From NCBI GenBank assembly GCA_030220185.1, contig JASPKZ010005704.1, positions 458,001-522,000 of the forward strand: 64,000 nt of DNA. The letters are read 5' to 3'. The DNA is from Diploptera punctata (Eukaryota > Arthropoda > Insecta > Blattodea > Blaberidae). Each line of letters begins with the position of its first letter. Positions within the stretch are counted from its first letter, which is position 1. A model generated the notes under the pieces. It had not been told where the DNA came from. It worked only from the letters and a program-made list of their open reading frames with translations, and made no database searches. Positions 1-10,970 of the stretch are shown here, in pieces. Both the position numbers and the translations under genes were made by a program.

Positions 1-204
1 CGCAGCCATGATTCTATTGTTAGTTTTGCATATTATTTGCAACAATGGATAGTGTATCGTCACGAACAACGCATTTACTGATAAAACATTATTTTACAAC
101 TAATAAAGCAATATTAAAATAAAACTACATTGTTGCGATTAATCATTTTGTTTCAGATTATGAAAATGTGAAATGTAATGAATTACGTGCATATATAATA
201 ACAA

Positions 205-1185
205 ACAGTTTTCGGACACTTTTGAAATCCAGAATGGGTTGAAGCAAGGAGATGCACTATCTCCTCTACTATTTAATTTTGTACTAGAGCATGCCATTAA
301 ATCTTTGGAGAATGAGGAAGGCTTACAACTGAATGGTATTAATAAGCTGTTAGTTTATGCTGATGATGTAGTACTATTGGCCGATAGCGAGGAGATACTA
401 AAGGACAACACGCACATACTAATGAGTAACACTAAGAAATTAGGACTGGAAGTAAATATCAATAAAACTAAATATATGGTCACACGTAGAAATTCATTAT
501 ATAATGGAAATGGACAGCTAATGACAAATGAGGGAAATTTTGAGGAAGTGGCTGAATTCAAATACCTAGGAACGATAATCACAAATAGAAATGAGATGCA
601 CAAAGAAATTAAACATAGGCTCAATTCTGGAAATGCGTGCTATTATGCATTGCAGAGACTCTTGATGTCCCACACCTTTCAAAAAACATTAAACTGAAAA
701 TATATAAAACTATTATTCTACCAGTTATATTATATGGGTGCGAAACATGGACTCTTACTTTAAGGGAGGAAAGGAGATTGCGAGTATTTGAGAATAAAGT
801 ACTTAGAAACATTTTTACCAAAGAGAGATGAACAGACAGGTGAATGGAGAAGACTACATAACAATGAACTACATGGTCCTTATAGGAAGCCAGATGTAAT
901 AAGAACAGTTAAGTCTCTTAGACTGCGTTGGGCAGGACATGTTGCACGCATGGGGAATGAAAGACCTGTACGGAACCTTCTTGTAGGAAAGCCAGAGGGA
1001 AAACGCCCAGTTGGTAGACCAAGAATGGGGTGGGAGAATAACATTAACTATGATTTGAGGGAAGTAGATTATACAGGGAATGATTGGAAAGGATTAGCTC
1101 AGGATAGGGATGTATGGAGAGCTTATGTCCGCGCGGCCATGAACCTACGGGTTCGATAGTGCCAGTGAATAAGTAAGTAAGTATA
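205..1185 (+). mobile_element. LINE-A non-LTR retrotransposon, 5'-truncated, frameshifted copy
   Basis: Reverse transcriptase (RT) fragment. The frame opens at about 205, passes RT motif B (GLKQGDALSPLLF, about 236) and motif C (YADD, about 355-367), and runs to a stop at 1157-1159. Compared with other copies in the window it has a one-base loss near 672 and a two-base loss near 820, so the frame is in three pieces (to 697, 637-831, 788-1159). The C-terminal part ends in the family signature AYVRAAMNLRVR. The 3' UTR is only about 20 bp and is followed by a (GTAA)n tail. A possible imperfect TSD (ATATATAATAACAA near 191-204, TATATAACAACA near 1182) brackets it. It is a dead copy. Clade is uncertain; the short 3' UTR and microsatellite tail are RTE-like. 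Confidence 0.88.
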
Positions 1186-1330
1186 TAACAACATGCAATA
1201 TCCAGATTTGTTAGTTTGGCGCTACAACAAATAGTGAAAATTGACTAAAATTTTGAACGTATTTTTCTCGAAATTCAAAATGGCGCATAGTCGGTTGATG
1301 CATAGCGCCGTCCAATTTGCAAATAACAAT

Positions 1331-1405
1331 GATATGCACAAAGAAATTAAACATAGACTGAATTCTGGAAATTAATTCTATTATGCATTACACGGATTCT
1401 TGTCG
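1331..1405 (+). mobile_element. LINE-A short fragment
   Basis: About 75 bp similar to the stretch of LINE-A encoding NEMHKEIKHRLNSGN, with a stop and no recognisable continuation on either side. Degraded remnant. Confidence 0.6.
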
Positions 1406-1800
1406 TATGAGATTGGGGATCTAGTGGCGTCTACCAGGATGTTGGCTAATGACACCGAGCCTGAGCAATAAAAAAAGGGCAGAAGGGATGATTGTAGTCC
1501 CTCCTCCAGGTTACGAAGGAAACCCAAAAATGGCGGTATGTGTCCTGAAAGATGTACCTGGTTGTCGGACCCGGTAGACGATCTACAACTGCAAACACCG
1601 TTGAGTAGGCTTCATTCCACTCATCCATAACGAACTGGGATAGCGCAATATATATATAAATTTAAAAAATCTGGTATTGAAAATATTGTTCAATGGAAAG
1701 TATACTGCTTTCAAAAGTTAAAATAATATACTCTGTACTCGTAGCTTTACTCATTACTAAGACAAGGGTGTTTATGTAATAAAAGATACATTTGTAATAC
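1406..1800. other. unassigned AT-rich spacer
   Basis: No repeat family or gene recognised. A 60-codon minus-strand frame (1446-1628) has no recognisable motif and is probably chance. The last ~170 bp are very AT-rich and lead into the minisatellite. Confidence 0.4.
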
Positions 1801-4800
1801 AGGTAGTATAATATTATTCAACTGCTTCTGTGTAAACCAAGAAAAGACAGAAGTCTAACTTCTCATTATACTATTCAACTGTTTGTGTGTGAAACCAAGA
1901 TAAAACACAGTCAGAAGTCTAACTTCTCATTATACTATTCAACTGTTTGTGTGTGAAACCAAGATAAAAGACAGTCAGAAGTCTAACTTATCATTATAGT
2001 TTCTACGTAAAACCAAGAAAAAAAGACAGTCAGATGTCTAACTTCTCATTATATTATTCAATTGTTTGTGCATGAAACCAAGATAAAAGACAGTCAGAAG
2101 CCTAACTTCTCATTAGGCTATATTTTTCAACTGTTTGTGTGTGAAACCAAGATAAAAGACAGTCAGAAGTCTAACTTATCGTTATAGTTTCTACGTAAAA
2201 CCAAGAAAAAAAGACAGTCAGAAGTCTAACTTATCGTTATAGTTTCTACGTAAAACCAAGAAAAAAAGACAGTCAGAAGTCTAACTTCTCATTATATTAT
2301 TCAATTGTTTGTGCATGAAACCAAGATAAAAGACAGTCAGAAGCCTAACTTCTCATTAGGCTATATTTTTCAACTGTTTGTGTGTGAAACCAAGATAAAA
2401 GACAGTCAGAAGTCTAACTTATCGTTATAGTTTCTACGTAAAACCAAGAAAAAAAGACAGTCAGAAGTCTAACTTATCGTTATAGTTTCTACGTAAAACC
2501 AAGAAAAAAAGACAGTCAGAAGTCTAACTTCTCATTATAATATTCAATTGTTTGTATCTGAAACCAAGATAAAAGACAGTCAGAAGCCTAACTTCTCATT
2601 ATATTATTCAATTGTTTGTGTATGAAACCAAGATAAAAGACAGTCAGAAGCCTAACTTCTCATTATATTATTCAATTGTTTGTATCTGAAACCAAGATAA
2701 AAGACAGTCAGAAGTCTAACTTCTCATTATATTATTCAATTGTTTGTGTATGAAACCAAGATAAAAGACAGTCAGAAGCCTAACTTCTCATTATATTTTT
2801 CAACTGTTTGTGTGTGAAACCAAGATAAAAGACAGTCAGAAGTCTAACTTATCGTTATAGTTTCTACGTAAAACCAAGAAAAAAAGACAGTCAGAAGTCT
2901 AACTTCTCATTATAATATTCAATTGTTTGTGTCTGAAACCAAGATAAAAGACAGTCAGAAGCCTAACTTCTCATTATATTTTTCAACTGTTTGTGTGTGA
3001 AACCAAGATAAAAGACAGTCAGAAGTCTAACTTATCGTTATAGTTTCTACGTAAAACCAAGAAAAAAAGACAGTCAGAAGTCTAACTTCTCATTATATTA
3101 TTCAATTGTTTGTGTATGAAACCAAGATAAAAGACAGTCAGAAGCCTAACTTCTCATTATATTTTTCAACTGTTTGTGTGTGAAACCAAGATAAAAGACA
3201 GTCAGAAGTCTAACTTATCGTTATAGTTTCTACGTAAAACCAAGAAAAAAAGACAGTCAGAAGTCTAACTTCTCATTATAATATTCAATTGTTTGTGTCT
3301 GAAACCAAGATAAAAGACAGTCAGAAGCCTAACTTCTCATTATATTTTTCAACTGTTTGTGTGTGAAACCAAGATAAAACACAGTCAGAAGTCTAACTTA
3401 TCGTTATAGTTTCTACGTAAAACCAAGAAAAAAAGACAGTCAGATGTCTAACTTCTCATTATATTATTCAATTGTTTGTGTATGAAACCAAGATAAAAGA
3501 CAGTCAGAAGCCTAACTTCTCATTATATTTTTCAACTGTTTGTGTGTGAAACCAAGATAAAAGACAGTCAGAAGTCTAACTTATCGTTATAGTTTCTACG
3601 TAAAACTAAGAAAAAAAGACAGTCAGATGTCTAACTTCTCATTATATTATTCAATTGTTTGTGTATGAAACCAAGATAAAAGACAGTCAGAAGCCTAACT
3701 TCTCATTATATTTTTCAACTGTTTGTGTGTGAAACCAAGATAAAAGACAGTCAGAAGTCTAACTTATCGTTATAGTTTCTACGTAAAACCAAGAAAAAAA
3801 GACAGTCAGAAGTCTAACTTCTCATTATATTATTCAATTTTTTGTGTATGAAACCAAGATAAAAGACAGTCAGAAGCCTAACTTCTCATTATATTTTTCA
3901 ACTGTTTGTGTGTGAAACCAAGATAAAAGCAGGTCAGAAGTCTAACTTATCATTATAGTTTCTACGTAAAACCAAGAAAAAAAGACAGTCAGATGTCTAA
4001 CTTCTCATTATATTATTCAATTGTTTGTGTATGAAACCAAGATAAAAGACAGTCAGAAGCCTAACTTCTCATTATATTTTTCAACTGTTTGTGTGTGAAA
4101 CCAAGATAAAAGACAGTCAGAAGTCTAACTTATCGTTATAGTTTCTACGTAAAACCAAGAAAAAAAGACAGTCAGAAGTCTAAGTTCTCATTATATTATT
4201 CAATTTTTGTGTATGAAACCAAGATAAAAGACAGTCAGAAGCCTAACTTCTCATTATATTTTTCAACTGTTTGTGTGTGAAACCAAGATAAAAGACAGTC
4301 AGAAGTCTAACTTATCGTTATAGTTTCTACGTAAACCAAGAAAAAAAGACAGTCAGAAGTCTAACTTCTCATTATATTATTCAATGTTTGTGTATGAAAC
4401 CAAGATAAAAGACAGTCAGAAGCCTAACTTCTCATTATATTTTTCAACTGTTTGTGTGTGAAACCAAGATAAAAGCAGGTCAGAAGTCTAACTTATCATT
4501 ATAGTTTCTACGTAAAACCAAGAAAAAAAGACAGTCAGATGTCTAACTTCTCATTATATTATTCAATTGTTTGTGTATGAAACCAAGATAAAAGACAGTC
4601 AGAAGCCTAACTTCTCATTATATTTTTCAACTGTTTGTGTGTGAAACCAAGATAAAAGACAGTCAGAAGTCTAACTTATCGTTATAGTTTCTACGTAAAA
4701 CTAAGAAAAAAAGACAGTCAGATGTCTAACTTCTCATTATATTATTCAATTGTTTGTGTATGAAACCAAGATAAAAGACAGTCAGAAGCCTAACTTCTCA

Positions 4801-4990
4801 TTATATTTTTCAACTGTTTGCGTGTGAAACCAAGATAAAAGACAGTCAAAGTCTAACTTATCGTTATAATATGCAATATTTTCTCCGTAAAACCAAGAAA
4901 AAAGACAGTCAGAAGTCTAACTTCTCATTATACTATTCAACTGTTTGTGTGTGAAACCAAGATAAACGACAGTCATAACTCATAAGTATA
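1801..4990. repeat. minisatellite array with ~184 bp higher-order period
   Basis: About 3.2 kb of tandem repeats. Three related monomers of roughly 65, 64 and 55 bp share the core ACCAAGA(T/A)AAAAGACAGTCAG followed by AAGTCTAACTT. They differ in their leaders: TTCAATTGTTTGTGTATG, TTCAACTGTTTGTGTGTG and GTTTCTACGTAA. From about 2,860 to 4,870 they recur in fixed order with a 178-185 bp period (about eleven periods). The first kilobase and the ends are less regular. Many monomers contain the self-complementary AGAAGTCTAACTTCT. No open frame runs through it. Non-coding tandem DNA. Confidence 0.95.
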
Positions 4991-5590
4991 ATTTCTCATT
5001 ATATTATGTTGCAATCTTAACTTTCAGTACATAAAAATCCCTGCATTACGCATTAACCTTAATGCATACTATAACAGCATAACTGAAGAAATTACGTCAT
5101 ACACCTTCAGTTCAAACAATTTCAATTCAAGACTTTTTGTCTTTTCCAGTTTTGCGCGGAAAGATGATGGTGGTTATTTATTTCTATCCGTCCAAAGTGC
5201 CACATTCTTTAGCAGAATTTTTACGAAGCAAGTTTTTCACGTCAAGAAGTCTCCTTACATTTCGTCAAGGCAATTGGATGGAAAGATTAAATTATTTTGT
5301 GTTTTCTCAAATTGCCATGATAAATTACCACCATTTTCAACATGGCGCCTTCCTCATATTTCGCTTGTTTTGTGGCAACGCTCAGAGTTGATGGAGTGTG
5401 CTCAGCGGGACAATTCTTTCTCTTGAAAACAAAACAAATCTCATGCAGCCCGTTTCCAACGTAAAAACAACTGTTTAGGCGACCATATAACATTATGTAC
5501 TTTCAAACATAGCACATCGTATGTGAAATTTCTGCATTAATATGTGAATTATATTCATGGTTAAAGAATCTAATATGTATATATATACCA
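4991..5590. other. unassigned sequence
   Basis: No recognisable repeat or gene. Short frames at 5137-5391 (+) and 5287-5493 (-) overlap on opposite strands and show no motif; I treat both as chance. Confidence 0.4.
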
Positions 5591-5591
5591 T

Positions 5592-6300
5592 CATCCCGTA
5601 TCATGGCAGCTGCCGCCGTCTTCCGGAAACCAAACGCCATTCTTCTCTATCCATCCACTGATCTTCCTCCAATCCTCTGATATTAATAGCTGCTTGTACC
5701 CCTTCTATCCAAGTTTTCTTCGGTCTTCCTCTCTTCCTCCTTTCCATTGGGACCCATTCCATTACAATTTTAGGCAATCCTTGCTCTGGCATTCTTTTGA
5801 CATGGCCATACCACTGTAATCTTTTCTTTTCTATAATGTCTATGATGTCCGGCTCCTCTTGTACACCCATAATTTTCCTTATTTCTTTACTTCGTATATC
5901 ATCTATTCCAGATTTTCCAGCTGATCTTTTTTAAAACATCCATTTCTGTACTTAAAATTCTTTTCATTTCCCTGGTAGGAATTTGCCAGACTTCAGCACC
6001 ATATGTTAAAATGCTCTGAATTATAGTTTGATATATTTGGAATGTTCTATTTTTTGTAATATTTTTGCTCCACCAAACAGAGTTTAGAGCATTTATTGCT
6101 TGTTTTGTTTGTGCGATTCTATTTTTAGTTTCCACTGTGTTATCGCTTGAATGGTCTAATTTTGTTCCTAAATAAGTGCATTAATACCAGGTTTTAGTTC
6201 TTCTCCATTGTTGAAATTCATATTTTCCATTTCTTCTCCTATACACAGATATTTAGTTTTTTTCAATGTTTATATAAACTCCCCATTTTTCATATTAGTC
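5592..6300 (-). mobile_element. LINE-B C-terminal fragment
   Basis: The minus strand encodes the C-terminal part of a LINE ORF in two frames: 6135-5899 (YGAEVW region typical of the RT connection) and 5870-5601 (RLQWYGHVKRMPEQ, KRGRPKKTWIEGVQAA, ending SGRRRQLP). Upstream, up to about 6300, the match to the LINE-B segment at 25.9 kb (EEMENINFNNGEE, TYLGTK) continues with stops. The 3' end leads into a short ATG-rich tail. The catalytic palm is absent. Inactive 5'-truncated copy. Confidence 0.85.
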
Positions 6301-6944
6301 TTTTAGTTTTATATATTGATACATTTATTATTTATGCCGTGCTCTATGCAATTTACCTGTAAGAATACCCTGTTATAATACGATTATGAAAGATGGTGTA
6401 AATTTAATTTTTCGTTCCATATGAAGTTACTCACAGTTCAAGATGGGGAAACCACAGTCCACACAACTCACCTGAAAAAAGAGGAAATAAAGTTTTAAAA
6501 ACACCTGCTATTTACACTTATAAGGTACTTAAAAATTTGGAATTTTCTGTACGACCTAATATCTGTACATTGAGTAGTCTTACGTATATAAGATTTCACA
6601 TAAAAATAATTTCGTAAAACAACCTGAAAGGCGTTAAAACTTTTAAAAAAATATAAACACAAATCTCTGTCAAAATAGGAGTGCAGCACTGTGTGGTAAG
6701 GATAGTTCTCGCAAACACATGTGTTCACAGCTATTTCCAAATTAAAATTGCTTTTATTAATTCAAGTAGTTCTTGTTTGTTTTATAGATGAATGTCAGAA
6801 AAAATATGTGAAAGCCCTAAAATATATGGCACAGTTGTTCCAATGTTTTAAAGGACAACTTCCAATTCAAGCACAGACATTTTGTCTTGTAGAGACAAAT
6901 TAAGTGTTTTGTTTCAATTGTTTTTATAATAGATTTACGTATTA
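6301..6944. other. unassigned sequence
   Basis: AT-rich DNA with two opposing short frames (6495-6740 minus, 6721-6903 plus), neither with a recognisable motif. No repeat family assigned. Confidence 0.35.
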
Positions 6945-6947
6945 TAT

Positions 6948-7035
6948 GAGTCCTCCGGGAGGGATTTTAAGCCGCGAGTCCCGAGATTCAAGTTTTTGAG
7001 CTCGTAAAAGAACCTCAAACCTAATTAAGGAAATA
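6948..7035 (+). mobile_element. SINE1 partial copy
   Basis: Matches the middle of SINE1 just downstream (CTCCGGGAGGGATTTTAAGCCG, then GAGTCCCGAG and the GAGCTCGTAAAAG block), without the tRNA-like head or the 3' part. Confidence 0.65.
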
Positions 7036-7054
7036 AACATAACTAAATTATCTT

Positions 7055-8195
7055 AGAGTCTTCCGCGGTGGAATAGTGGTTATGCTCCTTGCCTCTGGTC
7101 CCGAGGGTCGTGGGTTCAAACCCGGCCGTGGTCGATGGATTTTTTAGGATGGAAAAATCAAAGTAGCAAGTCCTCCGGAGGGTCTTTAAGCCGTGGGTCC
7201 CGAGTCAGAAGATTTTCAGGCTCGCAAAAGTCCCTTAAGCCTGAATGAAAAGGCCTCTAAGCAAAATTTACCGAATTTTCCCGTCCTAGTACTACCTTGG
7301 TTTCCTAGATGTCAGTATGAGGTGGAATGCTGACCACGGAACACTCAAAGGACATCTATATGAAAACAAGTGTAACTAAATTAGTATGATTACTAGTAAA
7401 ATTCATATCAAATTCCGTTGAGGTGAAGTCATGTGATGAAAGTTAAAAATTAAATTGTACCTGTTGGTAGGTGCCGTCGTCCTCAACTTTGTTAAAATAT
7501 TATATATAAAATTAACTCCAGTTAATATAATCATCCAGTTCCGAATACATATTTGAAAATAAACCAATAGAACAAGTGGTAAGATATAACTTCCCAGGTT
7601 ACGAAATATCATACACAGCGGAAACAGATATAAATAACAAACTAAATAAGTTTAATTATATAACAGGAACACTAAAGAGAACTTTGAAAAATAAAGCCAG
7701 GAAAGACTCTATAATGAAATTATACAAGCCATTGGCAGTGCCTATTATTACTTATGGATCCGAAACATGGACAGTAACAACACAACAATCTGCCAGAATA
7801 CAAGCTGCTGAAATGAGATTCCTCAGACCAATAGCAGGATATCAAAGAACAGACAAAAAGCACAACACAGAAATAAGACAACAACTAAAAGTAGAGGAAT
7901 TAAATTCAACAATGGAGAAATACATAACAAACTGGAAAGAACACTTGGCAAGAATGACAGAATAAAATACCAAAAGCAGCATACAACTATTCACCACGAG
8001 GAAGAAGAAGCTTGGGAAGACCAAGGAAAAGATGGAAAGAGCAGCAATTTAGAGCCGGAACAGGCTAGTAAATAAGCCTAAACCATGAAGAAGAAGAAGA
8101 AGAACTTTTATCATATAAATTACGATGGTTCAAATTCTGCCCTACATGAGGAGAGCGCCTAAATCTCTGTTAAGGGAAACATGGGCTTACAAGAT
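7055..8195 (+). mobile_element. SINE1, tRNA-derived, split by a LINE-D insertion
   Basis: The head (7055-7130) has a tRNA-like pol III promoter: an A-box-like stretch in TGGAATAGTGGTTATGC and the B-box-like GGTTCAAACCC. The body runs to about 7394. It resumes at about 8117 (ATGGTTCAAATTCTGCC) and ends near 8195. The copy at 31371-31605 has this junction uninterrupted, so 7395-8116 is an insertion (LINE-D), with a possible imperfect TSD AAATTAGTATGAT / AAATTACGATGGT. Confidence 0.8.
7500..8105 (+). mobile_element. LINE-D C-terminal fragment inside SINE1
   Basis: Encodes the region after the RT active site: IEQVVRYNFPGYEIS, YGSETWTV, AAEMRFLRPIAGYQR, then after a frameshift near 7965 the usual RIPKAAYNY and GRRSLGRPRKRWKEQ block. 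Immediately 3' is the hairpin AGGCT...AGCCT (8062-8079) and an (AAG)n tail. Dead copy. The main open piece is 7576-7965. Confidence 0.85.
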
Positions 8196-8202
8196 ACCGA
8201 TC

Positions 8203-8545
8203 CGATTGAGGGTCTTTCCACTTTTCAGCGGTTGCCCTTTTACCAGCCGGCTGCTGGCCCTTCACACGCACATGTGTCAATCACAGAGGTAGATGATCAA
8301 CAGCCAGTGTAGGGGTGACATGTGGTTAGCATGTCGAGTCCCCCAGCCGTTATAGCTGGTTCCTCAACCTGGAGCCGCTACTTATTGTAGCTACCCAATT
8401 GCCTCACGATGCTGGGTGGGCACCGGTCCCACACTGGCCGAAATACCATGAGAAAATTTCTTCCCCCATGGAGACTCGAACCAGCGCAAGTCCCGTAGCT
8501 CTGCGCCAAGGCTTCCTACCTTAACCGCTCGGCTACGGCGCGACT
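8203..8545 (-). mobile_element. SINE4, tRNA-derived
   Basis: On the minus strand the head at about 8543-8470 reads like a tRNA: GTAGCCGAGCGGTTAAGG (A-box region) and GGTTCGAGTCTCC (B-box region). A non-coding body follows to about 8203. Only one copy is visible in this window. It is too long and lacks a proper acceptor stem for a true tRNA gene. Confidence 0.75.
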
Positions 8546-9376
8546 TACAAGATACAAGAAGATTAAAAAAATCTTTGTATTAAAGATAGTCTTTGTAACA
8601 TTATCTTGTTGTCTATACATAGAAAATAGGCAATGGTTCAACATATCCAATATTTCACTTCACAGACCAAAGTAAGGTGACTGCAGAATACAAGACTTTT
8701 TTTCTTCTCGCTCTGTGTTTGCTTGTTAGTTTTCTTCTCGCTCTTGTGTTTGCTTGTTAGTTTTCTCGAATGTTAGATACATACGTTAGCATCTGTTATT
8801 GTTGTTTCGAGATATTTCCAATTATCGGAAATCCCTTCAGACGCTGGATAGCATGTGTTGCATATTGCATAATATAAACAGCAAACAGCAGGTACAAAAA
8901 AATAATATGTTCACCTCTGGATTGTGTTACTGACAGATCCGTACGTTCAAGCAGGAGGGACAATGGAAGCAGCAGACAGTGGGACAGATAACGTTGACAA
9001 CTCTTCATAAATCCCTCATTCACTGGATTTATTTTAAATTACAAGATAATATCTTTTAAAAAATATTTGAATTAAAAATTGAAACATGTTCTCTTACGAG
9101 TTTGTTTTAAAAAAGCTAATATATCATTGTCAAGAGCGAGATCCTCTATTGTATGATATGTCAGAATTTTTTTATGGGAGACAGAATTATATTTAGGCAA
9201 AAATAATACAGGGCTATTCAGGAAGAATGAGCGGTCTTCAAACATGTATTTCTTCCAAACCACAAAAAATAGAAACATAATTCCAATGCTCCTGGAAAGA
9301 GAAAAGTTTGAAGTTATGATCACGGCCGCATTGGCGCTGTTGCTTGTCATGTTGATTCAGAAAAGGCAGATCATGT
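8546..9376. other. unassigned sequence with a short tandem duplication
   Basis: No gene recognised. At about 8701-8765 a ~31 bp unit containing TTCTTCTCGCTC and TGTGTTTGCTTGTTAG is present twice in tandem. Minus-strand frames at 8796-9023 and 9072-9350 show no motif. Confidence 0.4.
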
Positions 9377-10482
9377 TCAGATTGAATTTTTACTATCAAT
9401 CAAATAATTGACAAACATAGAGAATATAATCCACCGACTTTTATGGCATTTATAGACCTTGAAAAGGCGTTTGACAAAGTTAACAGAAATAAATTGTGGA
9501 ATATAATGAAACAGAAAGGTGTACCTCAGCACCTAATAACTGCAATAAAAAGTCTATATGCAGAAAATAAAATAACAATAGAAACTGGAGTAAAAAATAA
9601 AAAGAATACAACAGCAACAATAAATAGAGTTGTATGACAGGGATGTCTGCTTTCATCCTCCATTTTTAATATTTATATTGACGATATCCTATATAATTGG
9701 CAGACAAATTTGGACTCACATTTCAAAATAAGAAATAAGATCTTAGACACCTTACTTTTTGCATACAACAAAGTTCTAATATCTAGCTCAGAAGATGGTC
9801 TACAGAAATCACTCTTTCAATTAAATAACATTATATAGAATTATAATTTCAAAATATCAATAAGTAAAACGAAAATCCTAGCTTTTAAGGGATCAGATAC
9901 CGTGAGAGCTAAAATAATTCTGGAAGGGAAACCCATTGAACAAGTGAACCATTTTAAATACCTGGGTTATGAAATCTCCTATTTTAAAAATGAAGATCTA
10001 TTTAACAAACTTAATAAATTTAATTACATATGTGGAACAATCAAAAGGATATTTAAAAGCACAAGAAAAGAAACAAAACTAAAATTTTATAAAGCAGTGG
10101 CAGTCCCCTTACTATTGTATGGTAGTGAATTTTGGGTTTTAACTAAAAGAGAAGAGAAGATCATAGAAGCAGCTGAAATGACATTTCTGAGAAGTGTGGC
10201 TGGTTGCAAACTTCTAGATAAGAGAAGTGAAGATATTAGAAATGAGCTAAATATTTTTAAACTTTTAGATAAAATAAAAGAATCTGGAAAAAAAAACTGG
10301 AAAGAACATTCTCAAAGAATGACAGATGATCGGATTCCAAAAATTATACTTAATTACAAACCAAGAGGAGACTTGAATGTTGGTAGACCGAAAAAGAGAT
10401 GGATTCAACTTTTTGAATGAGGATCTATGAGACTGAACAAGCCACATGGGCTTAATCCGTGATTGTTGATAAGGATGATGAT
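9377..10482 (+). mobile_element. LINE-D, longest RT-containing copy, inactivated
   Basis: Non-LTR RT remnant. Motif A is intact in FMAFIDLEKAFDKV (about 9440-9480). Motif B follows a stop: QGC near 9640, then IFNIYIDDI. Motif C, normally FADD, has decayed to FAYNK near 9760. Stops at 9385, 9637 and 9838 interrupt it, then 9902-10420 is open (EQVNHFKYLGYEIS, YGSEFWVL, AAEMTFLRSVAGC, NVGRPKKRW). The 3' end has the hairpin AAGCC-ACATG-GGCTT (10439-10453), then (GAT)n merging into (AAT)n. Insertion borders are not clear. Confidence 0.87.
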
Positions 10483-10486
10483 GATG

Positions 10487-10520
<34 letters not shown>
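10482..10520. repeat. (AAT)n microsatellite, LINE-D tail
   Basis: Simple repeat directly following the (GAT)n tail of LINE-D. It abuts a CTT-rich run that is the tail of the opposing LINE-P, so two LINEs meet tail to tail here. Confidence 0.8.
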
Positions 10521-10521
<1 letters not shown>

Positions 10522-10844
10522 CTTCTTCTTCTTCATCTACGCATGAAAGCTGGCAGCTTTTTGCGTGTTCATTCACTACAGGTTCGGGGTATGGTGACGT
10601 CCTTCCATCGTAGTTGTGGTCTTCCTAAAGGCCTTTTCTCCTGAGGTGTCCAGTCACGTACTTTCTTCACTAATCTACTGTTCTCCATTCTATCTATGTG
10701 ATCGTTCCAATTTAGTCTTCTATCATTTATCCAGAGATTTATAGGTTCAATTTCACATTCTTCTCTAATAACAGAGCTGCGAGTTTTCTCTCTCAGCGAT
10801 TATCCTTAAAACTTTCATTTCGGTTGTTTCATTGATTTGTTCAA

Positions 10845-10845
<1 letters not shown>
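10521..10845 (-). mobile_element. LINE-P C-terminal remnant
   Basis: The minus strand retains the ETTEMKVLRIIAERE pattern typical of the region after the RT fingers, and further on SGEKAFRKTTTTMEGR near the end, with several stops and frameshifts. The 3' side carries a (GAA)n tail at about 10521-10535. Strongly decayed, family assignment tentative. Confidence 0.6.

Positions 10846-10918
<73 letters not shown>
10846..10918. repeat. (AAT)n microsatellite
   Basis: About 73 bp of AAT repeats. The long tyrosine run in the minus-strand frame over this stretch is a by-product of the repeat, not a protein. Confidence 0.95.
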
Positions 10919-10919
<1 letters not shown>

Positions 10920-10970
10920 CTGAATATAATTCCATGTAAAGAACTAATATTTTACACACCTTCTTTACTT

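Noticed and set aside
355..624. Conserved hydrophobic protein (MSLCLISLCISFLFVIIVP...), seen at 355, 11524, 44378, 46011
   Set aside because: It is the antisense of the LINE-A stretch encoding FKYLGTIITNRNEMHKEIKH; conservation comes from the sense frame.
1801..4990. CRISPR-like array
   Set aside because: Repeats and the intervening segments both recur; there are no unique spacers, no cas genes, and the setting is an animal genome. It is a minisatellite.
7055..7130. tRNA gene
   Set aside because: A and B boxes are present but there is no pairing acceptor stem, and the sequence continues into a repeated SINE body. The same applies to the heads at 8543, 13733, 26790, 31882 and the array units.
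10765..10959. Poly-tyrosine / poly-asparagine proteins over (AAT)n, (ATT)n and (TAC)n runs (also 30790, 44537, 57312, 57780)
   Set aside because: Pure microsatellite translation with no flanking domain.
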